This document shows positions 58,052 through 64,000 of a DNA stretch of 64,000 bases, in pieces. The stretch lies in contig NC_014761.1 of NCBI RefSeq assembly GCF_000183745.1, forward strand, positions 868,001 through 932,000, read 5' to 3'. Position numbers and translations under genes: made by a program. The DNA is from Oceanithermus profundus DSM 14977. GTDB lineage: Bacteria > Deinococcota > Deinococci > Deinococcales > Marinithermaceae. The notes under the pieces are model-generated. The model was not told the DNA's origin. It saw only the letters and a program-made list of their open reading frames with translations, and did not search any database. Positions within the stretch are counted from its first letter, which is position 1. Each line of letters begins with the position of its first letter.

Positions 58052-58264
58052 CTATAGCATGCCGGCCAGGAAGCCCTCTTCGCGCACGGCGCGGATCAGG
58101 TCCATGACGGTGAGGCGGTGGGGGTCGTACTCGACCGTGACCTGGCCCAGCTGCTGCACCTCGGTCTTGAGCACGCCCTTCTGGCGCGCAAGCGCGGCCA
58201 CCACCTTCTCCATCTGGTCGTCGCTCTGCACCCCTTGAATGCCCAGCATGATCCGGTTCATCAT
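58052..58264 (-). CDS. HMA-fold protein without metal-binding cysteines
   Basis: 70 residues with the heavy-metal-associated fold of copper chaperones: the pattern GIQGVQSDDQMEKVVAALAR, then GQVTVEYDPHRLTVMDLIRA and a C-terminal EEGFLAG. The metal loop normally GMTCxxC reads GVQSDDQ, so it cannot bind copper the usual way. Leaderless ATG with TAGAAT 6 nt upstream. It lies next to acnA but is transcribed from its own promoter. Confidence 0.85.
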   Translation of the reverse strand: MMNRIMLGIQGVQSDDQMEKVVAALARQKGVLKTEVQQLGQVTVEYDPHRLTVMDLIRAVREEGFLAGML

Positions 58265-58270
58265 AGGTTC

Positions 58271-58276
58271 ATTCTA
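58271..58276 (-). promoter_or_regulatory. Leaderless -10 box TAGAAT of the HMA-fold gene
   Basis: TAGAAT, 6 nt before the ATG at 58264. Confidence 0.6.
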
Positions 58277-58284
58277 CGCGAAGC

Positions 58285-58740
58285 CTACTCCAGGACGCCC
58301 CCGGTCTCCCCCCGGGCTCCGCGGCCGCCCAGCACCCGGGTATGCAGGCGGCGGCCGCTGTCGGCGAGCTGCGCGTCCGCGAGCGCGCGGTCGAGCTCGG
58401 GGCGGTCGCCGGGCTCGGCCAGGAGGGCCACCTCGTAGGCGTTCGCGTCGTAGGCCGACTTGATCAGCGCCCGCAGGAGGCCGGCGTAGACCTCGGCGCT
58501 TTCGGCGGCGATGCGGGTGACCAGCACGGTGGCGCGGTCGCCCTGCCAGACCGCCTGGGCGAGCACGAAGCCCAGGAGGCGTTCCCCATCGACGGCCGCG
58601 AAGCTGTGCCCGCTGCGCGCGTAGTAGCGCAGCGCCGCAGGGGCGGTTCGGTAGAAGGCCTCGGGGCGGCCCGGGAAGATGCGGCGCTCCAGCGCCTGCA
58701 GCTCGGCGAAGTCGGGTTCTTCGAGGAAGCGGAAGTGCAT
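58285..58740 (-). CDS. DUF1999 protein (GNAT-like fold)
   Basis: 151 residues matching the Thermus DUF1999 group, which has an acetyltransferase-like fold. Segments: FRFLEEPDFAELQALERRIF, RYYARSGHSFAAVDGE, RLLGFVLAQAVWQG and the helix LLRALIKSAYDANAYEVAL. No classical acetyl-CoA loop is evident. ATG 6 nt after TAGGCT, which overlaps the upstream stop codon. Confidence 0.75.
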   Translation of the reverse strand: MHFRFLEEPDFAELQALERRIFPGRPEAFYRTAPAALRYYARSGHSFAAVDGERLLGFVLAQAVWQGDRATVLVTRIAAESAEVYAGLLRALIKSAYDANAYEVALLAEPGDRPELDRALADAQLADSGRRLHTRVLGGRGARGETGGVLE

Positions 58741-58744
58741 GCCC

Positions 58745-60205
58745 CTAGCCTACCGCCTCTGGCCTTCGCCGCGGTGCCTGCAGAACCAGCAGCAGCGCCG
58801 CCAGCAGCGCCAGCCAGGCGGCGACGGGGCGCCGCCGGTCGACCGGGGCCAGCCGGTCCCCCGAGGGACGCGGCAGCCGGGTCTCCGCGTAGTCGAGGAG
58901 GTTGACGGCGAAACCGTCCCGGATCCCCGGTTCCAGGACGCCGTTCCACCCCAGGGGTCGGTAGGAGGCGCCGACGGGCTCGAGCCAGTTGTACAGCAGC
59001 ACGACGAAGGCGGGCAGGTCGCGCAACGCCTCGGGGCGCGGAAGGTAGAGCTCGCCGCCGCGGGCGTAGACCACCCCCAGCCCGTCGGAGCGCGTGGCCA
59101 GGATGCGCCAGCCGCCGCCCGGAGGCGGCGGGGGTGCGGGCAGGTGGTAGCCCACCAGCTCGACCCCGCGCGTGAAGGGGTGCGTGGGGTCGACGTCGTA
59201 GACGACGTCGGGCGCGGCCGCATCGGCGGAGGCCAGGTAGAGGGTGGGCCGTTGCGCGGGGTTTTCCGGGGGCGGCCCCGGCCGCACCTCGGCCTCGGCG
59301 TCGGCGACGCCGGCCCGCCGTGCGCCCAGGGCGGCCAGTGCGCGCGCCACGCTGGGCGCATCGACCTGCAGGCGGACCCGGGGAGGGCGCTCGAGCAGGT
59401 AGGCCTTCTGGTCCAGCCCCATCGCGTCGTCGGGGCGCAGCACGGCGCTTCGTCGCGGCTCCGTGGTCTCGAGGTCGAGGGCCGCGAACCGCCCCGGCGG
59501 CAGGTGCAGCTCCCAGCTGCGCCCGGAGCTGCTGAGGCGGCCGTTCCAGGTGCCGGGTCCGGCGTTGTAGACCGCGGCGAAGCGCGCCCCCAGCGCGGTC
59601 AGGCCCGCGTTGGGCTCGTTTGCGGCCACGTCCAGGAAGGCGGCGCGCAGCTCCGCGGGGGGCGGCGTGTCGCCGATCACCAGCACCGCGGCGCCCGGCA
59701 GCAGGCCGCGCCCCAGCGCCACCGCCCGCCCCAGGTCGGCCCCGGCGTCGCCCGCGCGCAGCGTCTCCAGCGCAGCCAGCAGCCCGTCCCCGCGGGCGGG
59801 ACCGAAGCCTTGCGGCTGCCGTCCGGCGCGCACCAGCACCGCCTTGGATGCGCCCTCGAGCCAGACGGCGGCGCGCTGGCGGGCGCGGTCGAAACGCGTA
59901 CGCTCGTCCACACCGGTGGCGGTCATCGAAGCGCTGGCGTCGAGGACGACGACGAGCCGTTCCGGTTTTCCCGTACGCCACGTCGGCGCGGCCAGGGCGA
60001 GCAGCATCGCCGCTCCCGCCAGGAGCAGCAACACGAGCCGCAGGTCCAGCCGGCGCCGCGCCCGCCCCTGCGCCGATGCGCGCTGCAGCAGCCAGACCCC
60101 CGCCGCCGGAACCACGAAGGGCCGGCGGCGGGCGTAGGTCCAGTAGATCCAGCCCAGGACCAGGGGCAGGAGGATCAGCAGGTAGGGGTGGCCGAAGCCT
60201 ACCAA
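58745..60205 (-). CDS. BatA-like membrane protein with VWA domain
   Basis: 486 residues from a TTG start with GGAGGTGG. It overlaps the DUF3352-like stop by 7 nt. N-terminal helices (YLLILLPLVLGWIYWTYAR and LVLLLLAGAAMLLALAAP) precede a VWA domain with the MIDAS motif DASAS near residue 90. A large periplasmic part follows, and a C-terminal helix (AAWLALLAALLLVLQ) anchors the end. Resembles the BatA/Aer-type family, but no MoxR ATPase, DUF58 or BatB gene is adjacent. Confidence 0.8.
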   Translation of the reverse strand: MVGFGHPYLLILLPLVLGWIYWTYARRRPFVVPAAGVWLLQRASAQGRARRRLDLRLVLLLLAGAAMLLALAAPTWRTGKPERLVVVLDASASMTATGVDERTRFDRARQRAAVWLEGASKAVLVRAGRQPQGFGPARGDGLLAALETLRAGDAGADLGRAVALGRGLLPGAAVLVIGDTPPPAELRAAFLDVAANEPNAGLTALGARFAAVYNAGPGTWNGRLSSSGRSWELHLPPGRFAALDLETTEPRRSAVLRPDDAMGLDQKAYLLERPPRVRLQVDAPSVARALAALGARRAGVADAEAEVRPGPPPENPAQRPTLYLASADAAAPDVVYDVDPTHPFTRGVELVGYHLPAPPPPPGGGWRILATRSDGLGVVYARGGELYLPRPEALRDLPAFVVLLYNWLEPVGASYRPLGWNGVLEPGIRDGFAVNLLDYAETRLPRPSGDRLAPVDRRRPVAAWLALLAALLLVLQAPRRRPEAVG

Positions 60206-61716
60206 GCCACCTCCGTGAAGCCGAACCCGACCAGGTCGTTGTCCTGCACCTGCTGGTAGCTGATGCTCGAGCCGATCCGCTCCGCCAGGAAGTTGAGGAA
60301 CTGCGCGTACTTGTCCGTGAGCTCGAAGACCAGCGCCTGAGCTTCGGGGTCGTCGATCGTCTGCATCATCATCATCGGCAGCATCTGCGCCATCTGCTCG
60401 AGCGACCGGCGGTTGTTGGTGTAGCTCACGCCGTGGAAGTCGTCGGGCAGGTAGGTTTCGGCGAGCTGGCGGTAAGCGGCGTCGTCGGCGATCCGATCCG
60501 GGCTTTCGAGCAGGCGCGCGGCGCGTTCGGAGGTGGCCAGGTAGAGGCGGTCCTCGCCGGTGACCAGGTAGAGCGTTCCCAACATGCCCACGCCGATCTT
60601 CTTGGCCGGCATCCCCGCGATCTCCAGGGCCTCGACCGTGAAGCCGCCGGTGCCCTCGGGCGTCGAGAAGCCCGCGAGCATCTGAATCCAGCTCAGGAGC
60701 GTCACCTCGGCGGTGAGGGTGTCCCTGGTTTCGAGGACGATCAGCAGGTTCCCCATCGGGTTCTGCAGCATTTCCTGAGGATCGGTGCTTCCGGCGTCGA
60801 CCATGGCGAGGTGGTTGCCGAAGGCGGAGAAGTCGAGCTGAAGGTCCTGACCGAACTGCTGAGCGTAGCCGGTGAGGTAGTCGCCCAGCGCCGCCAGGTC
60901 GAGCACGAAGCTGCTGGCCCCGACCCCGCGCGGCAGCTCGTCGAGCGCCCAGGCCGGGTCGGCGGGCATCAGAATGCGGGCCAGTTCCGCGTCCTGGTCG
61001 GGGTTGAGGGGAAGCCGCGAGCGCGTGAAGACCCCGCCGTCCTGGATCTCCAGGGACCAGGAGAAGCCGCCGAAGGTCTTGAGGGTGCGGATCACCTGCG
61101 GCGGCAGACCCAGATCCGGGGTTTCGAGCAAGGGCCAGAGCGGTTCGGCGTCGACCCAGAAGGCGAGGTCGCCCTCCACCGGGAGCTTCAGGCCGCGCTC
61201 ACCGGCCAGGAAGCGCTCCACCGCGCCTTCGGAGCCGATCAGGATCAGCTCGCCGTTGTGGCCCGCATAGACCGCGGTGCCGCCTTCTTCGGTGCGGTCC
61301 AGCTTCCAGCCGTTTCGGGTTTCGGGGTTTTCCATCGACTTGTTGAGCAGCGCGATCAGGGTGTCCACCCGGTTGGCCGAGGGGCGCGCCAGGGCGAAGA
61401 AGTCGCCGCTGGGGTAGACGACGAGGAGGCCCTCGCGACCCACCAGGTCGACGTTGAGGATCTCGCTGAGGAGCTGCAGGTCGTCGGCGTTCACCTCGCC
61501 GTCCTGGGCGGCCAGGTCCTTGATCGAATCGAAGAAGCCGAGGCGGTTCCACTCGGTTTGAAAGTCGATGAAGAACGCCTTCTTGATGGCGAGGTTGCGG
61601 GTATAGAAGCCGGCCGTCGCGCCGGGGGGCGTGAGCGCCGGCAGGCTCTGCGCGGTCGCGGGCAGCAGGGCGAAGACGAGCGCCAATAGGAAAAGGTAGG
61701 GTTTCTTATACAGCAT
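60199..61716 (-). CDS. DUF3352-like secreted protein, unknown function
   Basis: 505 residues with a signal peptide (MLYKKPYLFLLALVFALLPA). Internal pattern of repeated alpha/beta modules: LVVYPSGDFFALARPSANRV, VDTLIALLNKS and GKE-like strands, similar to DUF3352 proteins. Asp/Leu-rich, no catalytic motif seen. ATG 6 nt after TAACCT. Coupled to the BatA-like gene, so both may serve the cell envelope. Confidence 0.7.
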   Translation of the reverse strand: MLYKKPYLFLLALVFALLPATAQSLPALTPPGATAGFYTRNLAIKKAFFIDFQTEWNRLGFFDSIKDLAAQDGEVNADDLQLLSEILNVDLVGREGLLVVYPSGDFFALARPSANRVDTLIALLNKSMENPETRNGWKLDRTEEGGTAVYAGHNGELILIGSEGAVERFLAGERGLKLPVEGDLAFWVDAEPLWPLLETPDLGLPPQVIRTLKTFGGFSWSLEIQDGGVFTRSRLPLNPDQDAELARILMPADPAWALDELPRGVGASSFVLDLAALGDYLTGYAQQFGQDLQLDFSAFGNHLAMVDAGSTDPQEMLQNPMGNLLIVLETRDTLTAEVTLLSWIQMLAGFSTPEGTGGFTVEALEIAGMPAKKIGVGMLGTLYLVTGEDRLYLATSERAARLLESPDRIADDAAYRQLAETYLPDDFHGVSYTNNRRSLEQMAQMLPMMMMQTIDDPEAQALVFELTDKYAQFLNFLAERIGSSISYQQVQDNDLVGFGFTEVAW

Positions 61717-61722
61717 GGCCCT

Positions 61723-61728
61723 AGGTTA
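61723..61728 (-). promoter_or_regulatory. Leaderless -10 box TAACCT of the DUF3352/BatA operon
   Basis: TAACCT, 6 nt before the ATG at 61716. Confidence 0.5.
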
Positions 61729-61772
61729 CCAGCTCCCTGGATTAGAAAACGTACCGCAGCATAGTTTTCGTC

Positions 61773-62303
61773 TCAAAGGTAGACGGGCACGAGGCGCGCG
61801 TCCCCGCGGTTCCAGCGGGCGAGCCCCAGCCGGGCGAGCGCGCGCCCCGAGGGCGGCGCGTTCCAGAGCAGGCAGGCGTCGCCTCGGGGCAGTGCCCCGG
61901 CCGCGAGCCTGGCCGGCGGTTCCTGCTCCGCGGGAAGGTCCTCGACGCGGTACGCGGCGGTGTAAACCTGGCGGTTGCGGGCTTCGAAGGCCGCTCGCAC
62001 CCGGCCGCGCGCGCGCGCCGCGGCGGCGGCGAGGGAGGACGCGCCCACGACCGGCACGTCCAGACCGCGCGCCAGGCCCATCGCCGTCGCGACGGCGACG
62101 CGGATGCCGGTGTAGGAACCCGGCCCCTCGCCGACCACGATCAGGTCGAGCCGCGCCGGCTCGAGCCCGATCCCGGAGAGGAACGCCTCCAGGTCGGCGA
62201 TCAGCGTCTCGGCGTGGCGGCGGCCGCGCCGCAGCGTGCGTTCGGCGTCGAGGGTGCCGAGGACCAGGTAAGGGGTGGCGGTGTCGATGGCCAGGACGTT
62301 CAC
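61773..62303 (-). CDS. tsaB: tRNA threonylcarbamoyladenosine biosynthesis protein TsaB
   Basis: 176-residue ASKHA-fold partner of TsaD in making t6A37 on ANN-reading tRNAs. Signature: NVLAIDTATPYLVLGTLD, RRHAETLIADLEAFL, and GEGPGSYTGIRVAVATAMGL near residue 65. Shorter than E. coli TsaB (about 230) because the C-terminal part is reduced, as in thermophiles. GTG start 8 nt after TAAACT. Divergent from the ligase gene. Confidence 0.93.
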   Translation of the reverse strand: MNVLAIDTATPYLVLGTLDAERTLRRGRRHAETLIADLEAFLSGIGLEPARLDLIVVGEGPGSYTGIRVAVATAMGLARGLDVPVVGASSLAAAAARARGRVRAAFEARNRQVYTAAYRVEDLPAEQEPPARLAAGALPRGDACLLWNAPPSGRALARLGLARWNRGDARLVPVYL

Positions 62304-62311
62304 AGGACTTC

Positions 62312-62335
62312 AGTTTAGTACCCCCGCGCTAGACT
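62312..62335. promoter_or_regulatory. Divergent promoters of tsaB and the DNA ligase
   Basis: Minus: TAAACT (62312-62317) 8 nt before the tsaB GTG. Plus: TAGACT (62330-62335), 19 nt before the ligase ATG, leaving room for AGGAGG at 62343-62348. Confidence 0.55.
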
Positions 62336-62354
62336 GAGGGTAAGGAGGCGCAAG

Positions 62355-64000
62355 ATGACCTTCCAGCGGTTCGTCGCGACGCTGCTCGAGGTGGAACGGG
62401 CGAGCTCGCGGATCGCCATGGTGAAGATGCTGGCCGAAGCCTTCCGCGAGCTTCCGCCCGAGGAGGTGCCGCTTGCGGTGCTGCTCCTTCAAGGTCGGGT
62501 GGCCCCCGAATTCGAGGGGCTCGAGTTCGGCGTGGCTGAGAAGGAGGCGGCCAAGGCGTTGGCGCTGGCGCTGGGGCGGGACGAAGCGGAGACCGTCCAG
62601 GCCGTCAAGGAGAAGGGCGACATCGGCGCCTATGCGCTCGAGGTGCTGCCCCGCAGGGCCGGAGGTTTGTCCTTGCGGCACGTCTACGGCGAGCTGCGCG
62701 CCATCGCCGAGGACGCCGGTCCCGGTTCCCAGGCGCGCAAGCGCGAGCGCCTGTCGCGCCTCGTCGCCGAGGCCAGCCCCGAGGAGGCGGCGGTGATCCT
62801 GCGCACCGTGACCGGGCGGCTGCGCCTGGGGGTGGGCGACGCCACGGTGCTGGAGGCCCTGGCGCTGGCCTTCCTGGGCGACCGCGCCAAGAAGCCGCTC
62901 TTGGAGCGGGCCTACAACCTGACCTCCGACCTGGCCTACGTGGCGCGGCTGGCCCTGGAGGGTGAAGAGGCATTGCGGCAGGTGAAGCTCGAGGTGGGCA
63001 AGCCGGTGCGGATGATGCTGGCCGAACGGCTGCCGGGCCCCGAGCAGATCATGGAGAAGCTGGGCCCCCACTTCGCCGAGCACAAGTACGACGGCGAGCG
63101 GGTGCAGGTGCACTTCGACGGCGAGCGCTTCTGGGTCTACTCGCGCCGGCTCGAGAACATTACCCACCAGTACCCCGACCTGCTGGAGGCGCTGCGCGAG
63201 GTGCAGCACGGACCCTTCATCCTCGAGGCCGAGGCGGTGGTCACCGACCCGGTGACCGGCGAGATGCGCCCATTCCAGAACGTGCTCAACCGCAAGGTTA
63301 AGCACCTGACGCCCGAGCTTCTGGAGAAGTACCCCATCAAGGGCTTCGTCTTCGAGCTGCTCTACGCGGACGGCGAGGTCTTGATCGAGCGCCCCTACAG
63401 CGAACGGCGCGAGCGGCTCGAGCGCTGGTTCCGCCCCCACGAGCGGCTCGAGCTTTCCACCAAGCGCTTCGTCGAGACGACCGAGGAGCTGGTCCAGTTC
63501 TTCGACGCCTCCATCGAGGCCGGTTGCGAGGGGCTGGTCTGCAAGAAGCCCGACGGCGACTACGAAGCCGGCAAGCGCGGCTTCAAGTGGGTCAAGTACA
63601 AGCGCGGCATCGCCGGCAAGCTCTCCGACACCCTCGACCTGGTCATCGTCGGCGCCTGGTTGGGGCGGGGGCGGCGCGCCGGCACCTACGGCTCGCTGCT
63701 GGCCGCGGCCTACAACCCCGATGAAGACCGCTTCGAGACCCTCACCAAGGTGGGTTCGGGGTTCAGCGACGAGGACCTGAACGAGGTGCTGCCCCGGCGG
63801 CTCGACCCCTACCGCCGCGGGGAGCGGCACCCGCGCGTCTGGTCGCTGCTCGAGCCCGACGTCTGGTTCGAGCCCGTCCAGGTCATCGAGGTCGAGGCCC
63901 AGGAGATCACGCTCAGCCCCAACCACACCTGCGCCTTCGGTGCGGTCCAGGAAGGCCGCGGCCTGGCCCTGCGGTTCCCCCGCTTCGTCCGTTACCGCGA
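62355..64000 (+). CDS. Archaeal-type ATP-dependent DNA ligase, C-terminus beyond window
   Basis: 548 residues visible of about 560-590. The three-domain archaeal/eukaryotic LigI layout is present: an N-terminal DNA-binding helical domain (about 1-205), the adenylation domain with Lys244 in HKYDGERVQVHF, ESR-like VYSRRLENIT, LEAEAVV, FELLYADG, CEGLVCKKPDGDYEAG and WVKYKRG, then the OB domain ending RFPRFVRYR. Bacteria replicate with NAD-dependent LigA, so this is an extra ligase and probably acquired from archaea. The compact LigD-associated type lacks the N-terminal domain. AGGAGG 6 nt before the ATG. Confidence 0.93.
   Translation, partial: MTFQRFVATLLEVERASSRIAMVKMLAEAFRELPPEEVPLAVLLLQGRVAPEFEGLEFGVAEKEAAKALALALGRDEAETVQAVKEKGDIGAYALEVLPRRAGGLSLRHVYGELRAIAEDAGPGSQARKRERLSRLVAEASPEEAAVILRTVTGRLRLGVGDATVLEALALAFLGDRAKKPLLERAYNLTSDLAYVARLALEGEEALRQVKLEVGKPVRMMLAERLPGPEQIMEKLGPHFAEHKYDGERVQVHFDGERFWVYSRRLENITHQYPDLLEALREVQHGPFILEAEAVVTDPVTGEMRPFQNVLNRKVKHLTPELLEKYPIKGFVFELLYADGEVLIERPYSERRERLERWFRPHERLELSTKRFVETTEELVQFFDASIEAGCEGLVCKKPDGDYEAGKRGFKWVKYKRGIAGKLSDTLDLVIVGAWLGRGRRAGTYGSLLAAAYNPDEDRFETLTKVGSGFSDEDLNEVLPRRLDPYRRGERHPRVWSLLEPDVWFEPVQVIEVEAQEITLSPNHTCAFGAVQEGRGLALRFPRFVRYR

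Overview
The window is GC-rich, densely packed bacterial DNA. Its gene content points to the Deinococcus-Thermus phylum, family Thermaceae, probably a marine relative of Thermus such as Oceanithermus or Marinithermus; the genus is inference. Support comes from an SdrP-like Crp regulator, a TT1561-type phosphoesterase, a DUF1999 protein, rpmH nested inside rnpA as described for Thermus, and many leaderless promoters with a TANNNT box 5-8 nt before the start codon. No rRNA, CRISPR array, prophage, insertion sequence or transposase was seen, so this is core chromosome rather than an island.

Layout. 1-4651 (minus): a truncated D-2-hydroxyacid dehydrogenase, a HEXXH protein, a GNAT acetyltransferase and recG, split by a repeat-filled gap. 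4728-12253 (plus): a paired M16 peptidase, a CAP-domain protein, a lipoprotein/barrel protein, an EamA exporter, citramalate synthase and 3-hydroxybutyryl-CoA dehydrogenase. 12254-16803: a second repeat gap, a mutase with isobutyryl-CoA mutase active-site residues, a patatin-Omp85 protein and recO. 16825-22377: histidine ammonia-lyase, a small membrane protein, a radical SAM/B12 protein, folC and a PrcB-domain lipoprotein. 22433-31376 (minus): a peptide-type ABC importer (binding protein plus two permeases, no ATPase) and a complete branched-chain amino-acid importer livKHMGF. 31670-39877 (minus): glnA, a secreted 5'-nucleotidase, ferredoxin-NADP reductase with an SdrP-like regulator, cutA, gyrA and an EVE-domain protein. 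39912-46031: glcD-like oxidase, a small unknown, an inositol phosphatase, then prmC-jag-yidC-yidD-rnpA/rpmH. 46032-48489: a gene-free REP-like stretch, tRNA-Leu(CAG), trpS and scpA. 48486-62303: phosphoesterase, GAF/HD-GYP protein, thiolase, flavin reductase, DUF503, guanine deaminase, aconitase, an HMA-fold protein, DUF1999, a BatA-like VWA protein, a DUF3352-like protein and tsaB. 62355-64000: an archaeal-type ATP-dependent DNA ligase cut by the window edge.

How the parts connect. Amino-acid and nitrogen metabolism recur: uptake (liv, dpp), glutamine synthetase, histidine ammonia-lyase and citramalate synthase. CoA-ester chemistry is scattered over separate loci (3-hydroxybutyryl-CoA dehydrogenase, thiolase, mutase). 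The yidC-yidD-jag-rnpA-rpmH block handles membrane-protein insertion, RNA binding and tRNA maturation.

The most unusual structure lies outside the genes. Degenerate heptanucleotide-periodic repeats fill the gaps at 1798-2320 and 12254-12551 and run up to the stop codons of recG, the mutase gene and hbd. I found no convincing undescribed multi-gene system. The best leads are the heptad repeats, the nested rnpA/rpmH, the archaeal-type ligase, the mutase substrate signature and the dense leaderless promoters.
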